Shown here piece after piece: positions 27,657-36,214 of a DNA stretch of 64,000 bases (position 1 is the first letter of the stretch; every line of letters begins with the position of its first letter). The stretch lies in NCBI GenBank assembly GCA_002480645.1, contig DLCN01000003.1, positions 62,001 through 126,000 of the forward strand, in the 5' to 3' direction. This DNA comes from Balneolaceae bacterium UBA7797. Its GTDB lineage: Bacteria > Bacteroidota > Rhodothermia > Balneolales > Balneolaceae. The translations under genes were made by a program, and so were the position numbers. The notes beneath the pieces were generated by a model, which worked only from the letters and a program-made list of their open reading frames with translations, was not told the origin of the DNA and searched no databases.

Positions 27657-29579
27657 TTAATCCAGTCCTTTCCAGCGGACAAATGCTTCCATAGCTTCAT
27701 ATTCCGCCAAACCAAGTTGATCGTAAAGCTCTGCTGTTTGCCGGTTTCTGTCCTCGGCTCGTTGCCAGAATTCACGTTTATCAGTCCCAGGGAATAATGG
27801 CCGGTCTTTTTGGGATTGATGCTTGAAAATAGCGGTGCGCTTACGATTCTTTTCATCCGGACTAATAGGTACAGCCATTTCAATTTCATCAATTCCCCAT
27901 TCCTGCCATGCACCACGATACAACCATGTCCAGCAATTTTTCATGAATGGTTCGTCTTTTAATTCAGTAAGAGCCTGAAATATGGCATCCAGACACACAC
28001 GGTGGGTACCATGCGGATCAGAAAGGTCACCGGCAGCATAGATCTGATGCGGTTTTACTTTCATGATCAGATCCTTTACGATCTCAACATCATCAGGTCC
28101 GATCGGTTTTTTTCGTATTTCTCCGGTTTCATAAAATGGCAGATCCAGAAAATGAACCTGATTTGCAGGAACGCCTACATACCGGCAGGCCGCTTTTGCT
28201 TCTCCACGGCGTATCAATTGTTTGATCATTTTTACCTTGTCAGAATCTACCTGACCGGATTCTTTTTCCTTGAGGAAGGTCTCAACTTCTTTAAAAATGT
28301 TACTACCTGAAGTATTGATATCAAATGCTTCGTTAAATTCTGACATGAAATCAGCAAAACGAAGAGCCTCATCATCGAACACAGCAATATTTCCAGAAGT
28401 TTGATAAGCTACATGTACATGATGTCCCTGGTCCACTAAACGGATAAAAGTACCCCCCATTGAGATCACATCGTCATCGGGGTGAGGACTGAAAATGATC
28501 ACTTTTTTAGGGAATGGTTCTTTCCGTTCCGGACGGTGGGTGTCATCGGCATTAGGCTTTCCTCCCGGCCATCCGGTTATGGTATGCTGAACCTGATTGA
28601 ATACTCTGATATTGATATTGTAAGCCGTTCCGATCTCTGTGAGAATGTCATTCATTCCATGCTCACTGTAATCTTCATCAGTTAATTTCAGGATCGGTTT
28701 TCCAATTTCAAGACTTAACCAGACCACAGCTTTACGAACTAATTCATTGGTCCATTTTACTGTGCCAACCAGCCATGGAGTTTTAATCCGGGTCAACTCA
28801 GCAGAAGAACCTTCATCCAGAATTACTTCAGCATTAGGATGATCCTGAAGGAATGTGGCAGGAATATGCGCCGTCATTTCACCTTCAACAGCTTTTCTGA
28901 TAATATCAGATTTACCTTCGCCCCAAGCCATTAGGTAAATCTTTTTAGCATTTAATATTGTTCCAACTCCCATTGTAATAGCACGGGTTGGTACATTTTC
29001 AGCTCCGAAAAAACCACTTGCAGCATCTAGAATTGTTAAGCGATCTAGAGCTATCATTCTTGTTTTAGAATTCACGGTAGAACCAGGTTCATTGAACCCA
29101 ACATGACCTGTTCGTCCAATCCCTAATATCTGGATGTCTAATCCACCTGCTTCCTCAATTTTTTTCTCATAATCTTTACAAAATGCATTTACCTGATCTC
29201 TTTTTAAGGTGCCATCAGGAATGTGAATATTCTCTTTTATGATGTCGATGTGATCAAATAAATAGGTATTCATGAATTTCACATAACTATGCAGAGAGTC
29301 GGGCTGCATAGGGTAGTATTCATCCAGATTGAAGGTGATCACATTTTTAAAACTGAGGTCCTCCTCTTTATGAAGGCGAACTAACTCATCATAGATCTTA
29401 GTAGGGGTTGACCCGGTAGCTAATCCTAAAACGGTAGATTTGTTTTTGGCATTATTGGATCGGATCAGATCAGCAATTTCATTGGCCACAGCTGCAGATG
29501 CAAGCTGAGCATTTTCATAAATTCGGGTTGGTATATGTTCGAACTTTTTATGTTCGTCGGATAAAACTGTAGCGGTCAT
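27657..29579 (-). CDS. nagB: Glucosamine-6-phosphate deaminase fused to PIG-L deacetylase-like domain
   Basis: The 640-residue cytoplasmic protein joins two enzymes. Residues about 15-280 are a NagB deaminase, which turns glucosamine-6-phosphate into fructose-6-phosphate and ammonia: TGSTPTKIYDELV, FNLDEYYP and GIGRTGHVGFNEPGS carry the catalytic aspartate and histidine. After a linker (about 285-365), residues about 370-610 form a PIG-L/LmbE-type zinc deacetylase domain with SPHPDDDVISMGG and DPHGTHR. Such fusions are known in Bacteroidota, but the role of the second domain is poorly defined. It could deacetylate GlcNAc-phosphate or a related amino sugar ahead of the deaminase. It feeds the salvage products into glycolysis. 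Confidence 0.9.
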   Translation of the reverse strand: MTATVLSDEHKKFEHIPTRIYENAQLASAAVANEIADLIRSNNAKNKSTVLGLATGSTPTKIYDELVRLHKEEDLSFKNVITFNLDEYYPMQPDSLHSYVKFMNTYLFDHIDIIKENIHIPDGTLKRDQVNAFCKDYEKKIEEAGGLDIQILGIGRTGHVGFNEPGSTVNSKTRMIALDRLTILDAASGFFGAENVPTRAITMGVGTILNAKKIYLMAWGEGKSDIIRKAVEGEMTAHIPATFLQDHPNAEVILDEGSSAELTRIKTPWLVGTVKWTNELVRKAVVWLSLEIGKPILKLTDEDYSEHGMNDILTEIGTAYNINIRVFNQVQHTITGWPGGKPNADDTHRPERKEPFPKKVIIFSPHPDDDVISMGGTFIRLVDQGHHVHVAYQTSGNIAVFDDEALRFADFMSEFNEAFDINTSGSNIFKEVETFLKEKESGQVDSDKVKMIKQLIRRGEAKAACRYVGVPANQVHFLDLPFYETGEIRKKPIGPDDVEIVKDLIMKVKPHQIYAAGDLSDPHGTHRVCLDAIFQALTELKDEPFMKNCWTWLYRGAWQEWGIDEIEMAVPISPDEKNRKRTAIFKHQSQKDRPLFPGTDKREFWQRAEDRNRQTAELYDQLGLAEYEAMEAFVRWKGLD

Positions 29580-29896
29580 GTATAAGCTTGTCGGCTAATA
29601 GTTTACGTTAAGAGGGAGCTGGAAATATATATGATATAGGATAGACTCAGAAGTGATTCTTTTGATTAAAATGGCTTTTATAAATTTATAACAACCCACT
29701 TTTTTGGTAAAAAATTATTAAACGAACATGCAGTAAACCTAGCTGAAATGTATTTAAATAAATAAAAAATCATTTTTTTACATTTATTAACATTGTTATA
29801 GACTGAGTCAATCACGTCCATTTTAAGGTTCTCAGGAACCTCAATAGTAGTCTGGAAGTTAGCATTCCGAACACTATTCAAAGTTTAAGATTTAAA
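29580..29896. other. Divergent intergenic region
   Basis: This 317-bp AT-rich region separates the nagB fusion (leftward) from an MFS gene (rightward) and should hold both promoters. A short inverted repeat, AGGTTC-TCAG-GAACCT at 29826-29841, lies about 55 bp before the MFS start and could be an operator. No gene or RNA was recognised. Confidence 0.45.
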
Positions 29897-31138
29897 ATGA
29901 GCAATCAATCACAGACTACAGTTTTTGGGGTAGATCAAAGAATTGTAGCACTCGGCTTTGCAAGAATGGCCGACGCAATGGGAAACTCCTTCCTGATCGT
30001 TGTATTACCACTCTATATAGCCAGTAATTACGTACACGGCACTTTTTTTGGGTTTACAGAATCTATGATAACCGGATTAGTGATCGGACTATTTGGATTA
30101 GTTAGCAGCTTCTTTCAACCTATAACCGGTATTGTTTCAGATAAATATGGCAAACGCACCATATTTGTAATAGCCGGTTTAGCCATTTTCACATTGGCTA
30201 ATATTTCTTACAGCTTCGCGGATACTTACTGGACCATGTTGATCATCAGATCGGTACAGGGGCTTGCTGCTGCCCTTACTATTACTACAAGTGTAGCGTT
30301 GGTTAGCGAAGTCAGTTTACCGGTGAACCGTGGCAGGAATATGGGTATCTATAATTCATTCAGATTGGTTGGTTTTGGACTTGGCCCGTTATTAAGTGGA
30401 GTAATGATAGAATCCGGTCCGTATCATTTTCCAGTGCTTGGAGAAGTAAACGGGTTCATTGCTGCCTTTATGTTTGCGGCTCTGATGGCATTTATAAGTG
30501 TAATTCTGGTTTCATTTCTGGTAAATGACCCTGAAGAAACAAAACCATCAACCGGGAAGGTCAGTTTTCGGTTTACCAGCGATGATCCCGACAAAATACT
30601 GGATCCTATCTTTGCATTGGGACTCTCCACTTTTATTATGAGTTCCGGATTTTCTTTGCTAGCAGCCATCGAACCACAGATCAATCAACGGTTTGATCAG
30701 GGAGCATTTATGTTTGCTCTGGAGTTTTCTGCAATGGTTGGTATGTTAGCAATAACTCAACCAATTGTCGGCTCACTTAGTGATAAATATGGAAGGAAAC
30801 GATTCATTCTAACCGGACTAATACTTTTGGGACCGATCACCTTTCTGCAAGGGTTGTCGGTGGAATCCTGGCAACTAATCGTTACCCGATTACTTCAGGG
30901 AATTAGTGGGGCCATGGTTCTTGCTCCGGCATTGGCACTGGCAGGAGATCTAACTGAAAATGGGCAATCAGGATCGAAATTATCCATTCTTACGGTTGCA
31001 TTCGGTATCGGAATATCTTTCGGGTCTTTTATGTCCGGGTTTACCGTTCAATTTGGATTTTTAGTACCGTTTGCCATTGGTGCAGTACTGGCACTTATAG
31101 GAGCTTTGCTGGTGTATACACAAGTGCCAAACAAGTAA
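29897..31138 (+). CDS. MFS transporter, drug/sugar efflux type
   Basis: This 413-residue protein has about 12 membrane helices. The MFS loop motif between helices 2 and 3 is present (GIVSDKYGKRT) and is repeated in the second half (GSLSDKYGRKR). A proline- and glycine-rich helix 5 (SFRLVGFGLGPLLSGVM) suits the drug:H+ antiporter subfamily. It is transcribed away from the amino-sugar cluster, so a direct role in it is uncertain. The substrate cannot be assigned. Confidence 0.82.
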   Translation: MSNQSQTTVFGVDQRIVALGFARMADAMGNSFLIVVLPLYIASNYVHGTFFGFTESMITGLVIGLFGLVSSFFQPITGIVSDKYGKRTIFVIAGLAIFTLANISYSFADTYWTMLIIRSVQGLAAALTITTSVALVSEVSLPVNRGRNMGIYNSFRLVGFGLGPLLSGVMIESGPYHFPVLGEVNGFIAAFMFAALMAFISVILVSFLVNDPEETKPSTGKVSFRFTSDDPDKILDPIFALGLSTFIMSSGFSLLAAIEPQINQRFDQGAFMFALEFSAMVGMLAITQPIVGSLSDKYGRKRFILTGLILLGPITFLQGLSVESWQLIVTRLLQGISGAMVLAPALALAGDLTENGQSGSKLSILTVAFGIGISFGSFMSGFTVQFGFLVPFAIGAVLALIGALLVYTQVPNK

Positions 31139-31229
31139 GAAAAATTAGAAGGGCATGTAACATTTTAGTATAAAAATAGTAGAAAGTCCTGTACTTAACC
31201 TTTGTTATCCAATCAATTACAGGATCACT

Positions 31230-31517
31230 ATGAAAAAATCAGTTTACGTACTCTTGGGTTTGATCATCGTCTCATTATCCTGCGCTCAGGCGACAGATAT
31301 CACGAACTTAGTTCCCGGAGAGCCGGCCGGCTTTATTAAAGGCTTGATCCATGGGTTTATTGCTCCATTTGCATTTGTAGTCGGATTATTCAAAAATGAT
31401 ATCGCGATTTATGCCATAAATAATACAGGTGGATGGTACGACTTTGGGTACCTTCTGGGACTTTCTACCATTTTTGGTGGAGGATGCGGGGGAGCAAAAA
31501 GAAAGAAAATGAGTTGA
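31230..31517 (+). CDS. Small conserved-looking lipoprotein
   Basis: The 95-residue product begins with a lipoprotein signal (VSLSC, Cys at about residue 18). Two hydrophobic stretches follow (FIKGLIHGFIAPFAFVVGLF and GWYDFGYLLGLSTIFGGG) with an intervening AIYAINNTGG turn, and a basic tail ends KRKKMS. The pattern suggests a small membrane-attached protein. I recall similar short lipoproteins with the NNGGWYDFG segment in other bacteria but know no function. The 91 bp upstream leave room for its own promoter. Confidence 0.7.
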   Translation: MKKSVYVLLGLIIVSLSCAQATDITNLVPGEPAGFIKGLIHGFIAPFAFVVGLFKNDIAIYAINNTGGWYDFGYLLGLSTIFGGGCGGAKRKKMS

Positions 31518-31522
31518 GCAGA

Positions 31523-32635
31523 TCAATGATTTGAAATGCCCAGTACTTTTAAAAATGGATGATCTTTGATCAGTGGTTCATCCAAACTCAAATAACCGTA
31601 TTCAAAGCGAAAAGGGCGATCTTCTCTTAATTTTCTGAATAGTTCTGTTCGATCCGACCTGCCGATCAGATCTCTCAATGCAGCATCATATTCCATGATC
31701 GGGTGCAGTCTTTTTAAAAGCTGACTATCCGAGAAAGTGATATGTGCAAGATCAACATATTTAGATTGGTATAGATCCTGATCAATAGTTGATTCTGTTC
31801 CAAAATGGTTCAGCATTTTTTGTACAACGATGGAGCTGGCGTTCAATTTAGCCTGTTCAGAATAACCGGCAATATGTGGGGTGGCTATATATGCTAACTC
31901 AGCGAATTCAGGATCAAAGTCTGGTTCATTTTCCCAAACATCGATCACCAGAAAGTCAATATGGCCTTTATTAAAACTAGCTTTAACAGCTTCTTCCTTT
32001 AGTATTCCCCCTCTGGATGCATTGATCAGTACTTTATAGTTCCTGTTGGCCAGTTTGGTCTCGTCCAGCCAATACTTAGTAGGATGGTTGCCATATTCTT
32101 CATAGGGTACATGAAAGGTTAGTGCATCGCATTCCAGAACCTCATCCAGCGAGCAGGAAGTGAAATTCGGATCGATTTCTTCCCTTGGTGGATCGTAACT
32201 CTTGTAATTAAAACCAAAAGCATCCATTAATTTTCCAACCTCAGTACCTACAGCTCCAACCCCAATAATACCATAGCTCAATGACTCTATATCTACCTTT
32301 TCATCAAATTTCAAAAGAAGTAAGGCGGTTAGAACATACTCTGCCACGGCACGTGCATTACAGCCTTTAGCATCGGCAAACTTGACCCCATTTTTCTGAA
32401 GGTACTTTTTATCAATATGGTCGCTACCACTTGAACCGGTTCCAATGAATTGTAGATCTTTTGATAGATCAGGTACGGTCTGTTCATTTACATTAGTAAC
32501 TGTTCGTAATAACCAGGCATCAGTATTTTTGTGATCCGGAATCCCATTTCCGGGATCATAAAAAGTGAGTTCGGAATCCTTAGGGATAAAATTTTCGAGT
32601 TTATAAAGGTTTCGGTCAGCAAGAATCTTCAGCAA
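31523..32635 (-). CDS. pdxB: 4-phosphoerythronate dehydrogenase
   Basis: The 370-residue protein is a D-2-hydroxyacid dehydrogenase of the PdxB type. It oxidises 4-phospho-D-erythronate in the DXP-dependent pyridoxal phosphate pathway. Features are FIGTGSSGSDHID, KGCNARAVAEYVLTALL, the Rossmann motif GIIGVGAVGTEVG and the catalytic-region INASRGGILKEEA. A histidine in IATPHIAGYS and a PdxB-type C-terminal extension (about 285-370) are also present. The length matches PdxB rather than the shorter generic family. It stands alone, convergent with the small lipoprotein gene and divergent from the phosphorylase gene. PLP is needed by the kynureninase-like enzyme, but no regulatory link is visible. 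Confidence 0.9.
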   Translation of the reverse strand: MLKILADRNLYKLENFIPKDSELTFYDPGNGIPDHKNTDAWLLRTVTNVNEQTVPDLSKDLQFIGTGSSGSDHIDKKYLQKNGVKFADAKGCNARAVAEYVLTALLLLKFDEKVDIESLSYGIIGVGAVGTEVGKLMDAFGFNYKSYDPPREEIDPNFTSCSLDEVLECDALTFHVPYEEYGNHPTKYWLDETKLANRNYKVLINASRGGILKEEAVKASFNKGHIDFLVIDVWENEPDFDPEFAELAYIATPHIAGYSEQAKLNASSIVVQKMLNHFGTESTIDQDLYQSKYVDLAHITFSDSQLLKRLHPIMEYDAALRDLIGRSDRTELFRKLREDRPFRFEYGYLSLDEPLIKDHPFLKVLGISNH

Positions 32636-32689
32636 AAGAAAGTAGGGTTTAGGTGAGAAAATTTAGCGGATTTGACCTATACTTGGTCT

Positions 32690-34033
32690 ATGGAACAAAA
32701 GTATAATATAGTATCGTTAATACGCAAAAAAAGAGAGCGCAAATCTCTTTCTGCGAATGAAATTAAATATATCATCAAGGCCTACACTCATAACGAAATT
32801 GAAGATTATCAGGTGAGTGCTTTTCTGATGGCAGCCTTTCTGAACGGATTGAATAACGAAGAGTCGGCAGCTTTTACCGAGTCCATGTTACATTCAGGCA
32901 TCATTGTGGATCTGAGTGAGATCCCCGGAATCAAAGTAGATAAACACTCCACGGGTGGAGTGGGAGATAAGCTTTCGTTGATCCTGGCTCCGGTGGTAGC
33001 AAGTGCGGGCGTGCCGGTTCCTATGATTTCCGGTCGAGGTTTGGGGCATACCGGTGGTACCTTGGATAAACTGGAATCCATTCCCGGTTTTATAGTCGAT
33101 ATGGATCTGGATCGGTACAAGGAGATCATAGCCAAACATGATCTGGTCTTAGCCGGACAGACTAAAGAGATCGCTCCGGCAGACAAAAAACTATATGCGC
33201 TGCGTGATGTGACCGCTACTGTGGAATCCATCCCTTTGATCGCAGGAAGTATAATGAGCAAAAAGCTGGCGGAAGGGATCGATGCCCTGGTGTTGGACGT
33301 GAAATATGGTTCCGGGGCTTTTATGAAATCTCTGGATGACGCCATACAATTAGCGGAAACACTGGTAGGTATCGGTGAGCAATTTGGTAAAAAGACCATA
33401 GCTTTCCTTACCAACATGAATCAGCCTCTGGGAAATGCCATCGGTAACTGGATAGAGGTGAAAGAGTGCATAGATGCTATGCACGGTACCGGTCCGGATG
33501 ATATCATGAAACTGTCCAATCTGCTGTCAGGAACAATGATCTATCTTGGGGGAAAGGCAGATTCCATAGAAGAAGGCATACGGATCAGTGAACAGCAGAT
33601 ACAGAACGGAGAAGCCTTTGCGAAATGGCTGGATATTGTAGAAGAGCAACATGGAGATACTGATCTTATCCGGAATCCTGAGAAGTATCCTGAAACTGGA
33701 CATAGATTTGAATTAAAAGCAGATCAGGATGGTTACATTAACTCTATGGATTCCTTCGAGATAGGAATGGCTTCCTTAGAATTAGGCGCAGGACGGCGAA
33801 CCAAAGAAGAGCATATCGATCCTGCTGCCGGCATCATGCTTAAAAAGAAAGTTGGCGACAAAATTTCAAAAGGTGAAACTATTTTGGAAGGTTTCACGAA
33901 CAAGGCCGATATGATTGAAACAGTCACCGATATGTTACGGGGAGCAGTGGCAATCACGAGTGAGGCACCGGCGCCTGAACCGCTGGTGAGTCACATTTGC
34001 GACAGCGAAGGCACAAGGGCATTTGAGCTTTAG
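32690..34033 (+). CDS. pdp: Pyrimidine-nucleoside / thymidine phosphorylase
   Basis: The 447-residue enzyme splits pyrimidine nucleosides with phosphate into base and (deoxy)ribose-1-phosphate. The family signature KHSTGGVGDKLSL and the GRGLGHTGGTLDKLES block are intact, and a PYNP C-terminal domain covers about residues 340-430. The ATG at 32690 is taken as the start; an in-frame TTG at 32672 would add six residues not expected for the family. The length fits both DeoA and Pdp, and the two cannot be told apart here. It is separated from the pspA operon by 72 bp. Confidence 0.92.
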   Translation: MEQKYNIVSLIRKKRERKSLSANEIKYIIKAYTHNEIEDYQVSAFLMAAFLNGLNNEESAAFTESMLHSGIIVDLSEIPGIKVDKHSTGGVGDKLSLILAPVVASAGVPVPMISGRGLGHTGGTLDKLESIPGFIVDMDLDRYKEIIAKHDLVLAGQTKEIAPADKKLYALRDVTATVESIPLIAGSIMSKKLAEGIDALVLDVKYGSGAFMKSLDDAIQLAETLVGIGEQFGKKTIAFLTNMNQPLGNAIGNWIEVKECIDAMHGTGPDDIMKLSNLLSGTMIYLGGKADSIEEGIRISEQQIQNGEAFAKWLDIVEEQHGDTDLIRNPEKYPETGHRFELKADQDGYINSMDSFEIGMASLELGAGRRTKEEHIDPAAGIMLKKKVGDKISKGETILEGFTNKADMIETVTDMLRGAVAITSEAPAPEPLVSHICDSEGTRAFEL

Positions 34034-34105
34034 CATGTTGAATTACAAAAATAATCAATTAACTTAGATCCTAAGTACTTAAGGGCATAAAAAACGGAAA
34101 GAATC

Positions 34106-34852
34106 ATGTTTCAACGACTCATTCGCGCAATCAAATCTCTTTTTGGTGGGGTTATCAGCTCCATGGAGAATCCAAAATTAATATTGGAGCAAAACATACG
34201 TGAGCTGAATGATCAGATCCCGCAAATGAACGAGAATATTGCCACGGTTAAGGCAAACCTGATCATGCTTCAAAAAGAAGCAAAACGAAATGAAAAGCAG
34301 ATACAGGATCTTACTGCGAAGATAAAATCAGCTATTCAGGCCAACAGAGATGACATTGCTGAGGGATATGCACTGCAATTAGAAAAGGCCAAAGAAACAT
34401 TTGAACATACTAAAGATCAGCTTCAGTTTGCTGAACGTGCCTATGAGAAGGCGCTGAAGGTGAAAAAAGTATTTATGCGGGAGAAAGATCGTAAGATCCA
34501 GGAAGCCAAAGAAGCTTTGAGAGCTAGCGAACGTGCTGAATGGCAGGCAAAGATCGCCGATACTTTAGAACAGTTTGAAGTGGGTGGAATCGATCAGACG
34601 CACGACGAAATGATCTCTCGTATCAATGAGGAAGCGGCTAAGAATGAGGCTCGTATGGAAATAGCCCTCGACAGTATTGATACCCAAACCATGGAAATTG
34701 AAGCGAACGCTGAAAAATTACGTGCACACGAATTGGTTGAGCAATTCAAAATGGAGATGGGCACTTCATCAGGATCGATCTCTATGGATGAGACTCCGGA
34801 ATCAGAAGAAAAAGCTCCGGGTAAATCAGTGGGAAATAAGGAAAAAAACTGA
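34106..34852 (+). CDS. pspA: PspA/IM30 family membrane-stress protein
   Basis: This 248-residue, almost entirely helical protein begins with an amphipathic helix (MFQRLIRAIKSLFGGVISSM) typical of PspA/Vipp1. A long coiled-coil core up to about residue 195 and a charged, acidic tail follow. PspA proteins bind stressed inner membranes, assemble into ESCRT-III-like rods and limit proton leakage. It heads an apparent operon, followed after 9 bp by a truncated paralogue, then a membrane coiled-coil protein and, further on, an AAA+ ATPase. The AAA+ partner may disassemble or remodel the polymers, which is inference. Confidence 0.92.
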   Translation: MFQRLIRAIKSLFGGVISSMENPKLILEQNIRELNDQIPQMNENIATVKANLIMLQKEAKRNEKQIQDLTAKIKSAIQANRDDIAEGYALQLEKAKETFEHTKDQLQFAERAYEKALKVKKVFMREKDRKIQEAKEALRASERAEWQAKIADTLEQFEVGGIDQTHDEMISRINEEAAKNEARMEIALDSIDTQTMEIEANAEKLRAHELVEQFKMEMGTSSGSISMDETPESEEKAPGKSVGNKEKN

Positions 34853-34861
34853 TAAGCCATC

Positions 34862-35323
34862 ATGAGTACCCGAAACGAAGAAGAACGTGAGCGCCTGAAG
34901 GAGGAATACAAAGAGCATTACCGCCGGATTAAAGAGGCCAAAGAACGTTTGCGCAGAGCCGAACAGAAAGGTAAGATCGCATCAGCATTGAATAATATGA
35001 ATGCGGATAATCTGATGGAATCGGTGGATGAGTTTCTGGGTAAGGTAAAAGAAAAAGTATCATTTGCAGAAGCAAAACTCGACGTTGCCATGGATAGTCT
35101 GGATGAAGATGATCCATCTACTGCCGCCGGCAAAGTGAAAGAGGAAGAGTTGAATGAGCAACTGAAGAAACAAAAGGCTAAAGAAACATTGAAGCAGGTA
35201 AAGGCCGAAATGGGCATGCTCTACTCAGAAATCGAAAAACAGGCCGATGAGATCCGGGCAGATAAAACCATAGGTTTGAAAAAAGAGTCTGACACCAATA
35301 AAGGAATTACAGATAACGACTGA
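34862..35323 (+). CDS. Truncated PspA paralogue (coiled coil)
   Basis: This 153-residue highly charged coiled-coil protein has no signal peptide or membrane segment. Residues about 35-118 align by eye with the C-terminal half of the neighbouring PspA: GKIASALNNM matches AKIADTLEQF, EAKLDVAMDSLD matches EARMEIALDSID, and LKQVKAEMG matches VEQFKMEMG. It lacks the N-terminal membrane helix and the first coiled-coil hairpin. It may therefore cap, inhibit or co-assemble with PspA polymers. It is 9 bp after pspA and overlaps the next start by one base, so a tight operon is clear. The name and function are my inference. Confidence 0.75.
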   Translation: MSTRNEEERERLKEEYKEHYRRIKEAKERLRRAEQKGKIASALNNMNADNLMESVDEFLGKVKEKVSFAEAKLDVAMDSLDEDDPSTAAGKVKEEELNEQLKKQKAKETLKQVKAEMGMLYSEIEKQADEIRADKTIGLKKESDTNKGITDND

Positions 35324-36213
35324 TGTCGACAGAAGATCTAAATATCAACTATACCCGGGAAGCATTTCTGAACCCGATCAATCTCGGAGTATTACTGGTT
35401 TCAACCATCGGGGCACTGTTCTTTAGCGGAATGAGTGTGGATATATCCAACCTCTTGCTGACCTCTGTGTTTGGTATGGAACTGATGTATCTGGGAATTG
35501 TGCCCAAGTTACCTCGTTTCAGAAAGAAGACTGAACTCAAGAAGATCAAGGAACGTCACGCCACGAATAATGAGAAAGATCTTTTTCAATCATTGGATTC
35601 AGCCAGTCAGAAACGGTTTTTAGTGCTCAAACACCTGGCTAAACTGGTTCAGGAAAACTTTGAAAAACTACCCTACAGCTCACAGGGTTTATTGGATAAC
35701 ATCGGGAAAAAGATCGATGAATTATTAGGCAACTATCTCACATTGCTGGATCTCATTAAACGGTACGAAGTATATCTGAATACCTCGCTCGAATCGAGTT
35801 TAAAAGAAGAAGTTGTAAGGCAGATCGAAGAGATCAAAACCATTGAATCTGAAAAATTACGCCGCACAAAATCCCGTCGCGTAGCGATCATGCAAAAAAG
35901 GCTCACTAAATTTAAGATCGCAAAAGAAAAATATCTGGTTTGTGAAACTCATCTGGAAACCATCGAGGATGCCGTTCGTTATATCTACGAGCAATCGATG
36001 ACGATGAGCAATCCGGAAGAAATTGGCTTCCAGCTCGATAATCTACTCACCGAAGTTGACGAAACTTCACAACTCATCGACGACCTCGATCAGGATATTA
36101 TGCCTGAATACACCACCGAATGGGAATCAGAACTGGACTTTGATTCCATTTTGGATGAACTGTCTGATGATGTAAATTCGGAAATTAAACCGAAGAAAAG
36201 AGTTCGCGAATAG
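35323..36213 (+). CDS. Membrane-anchored coiled-coil protein of the pspA operon
   Basis: The 296-residue product has a short cytoplasmic N-terminus and two hydrophobic segments (about residues 18-36 and 43-62, LGVLLVSTIGALFFSG and LLLTSVFGMELMYLGI). A long helical, charged cytoplasmic domain ends in an acidic patch and a basic tail (KPKKRVRE). The start codon overlaps the previous stop (TGATG). The topology suggests a membrane dock for the two PspA-like proteins, much as PspB/PspC or LiaF serve in other systems, although no sequence relation to those was seen. Its function is unknown. Confidence 0.7.
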   Translation: MSTEDLNINYTREAFLNPINLGVLLVSTIGALFFSGMSVDISNLLLTSVFGMELMYLGIVPKLPRFRKKTELKKIKERHATNNEKDLFQSLDSASQKRFLVLKHLAKLVQENFEKLPYSSQGLLDNIGKKIDELLGNYLTLLDLIKRYEVYLNTSLESSLKEEVVRQIEEIKTIESEKLRRTKSRRVAIMQKRLTKFKIAKEKYLVCETHLETIEDAVRYIYEQSMTMSNPEEIGFQLDNLLTEVDETSQLIDDLDQDIMPEYTTEWESELDFDSILDELSDDVNSEIKPKKRVRE

Positions 36214-36214
36214 C

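Noticed and set aside
29678..29881. 67-codon frame in the nagB-MFS intergenic region
   Set aside because: AT-rich, no ribosome-binding site, no conserved features; it covers likely promoter sequence.
32809..33417. Long antisense open frame (202 codons) over the pyrimidine phosphorylase gene
   Set aside because: It lies fully within a well-supported gene, has no recognisable domain and a serine/proline-rich composition typical of antisense frames.
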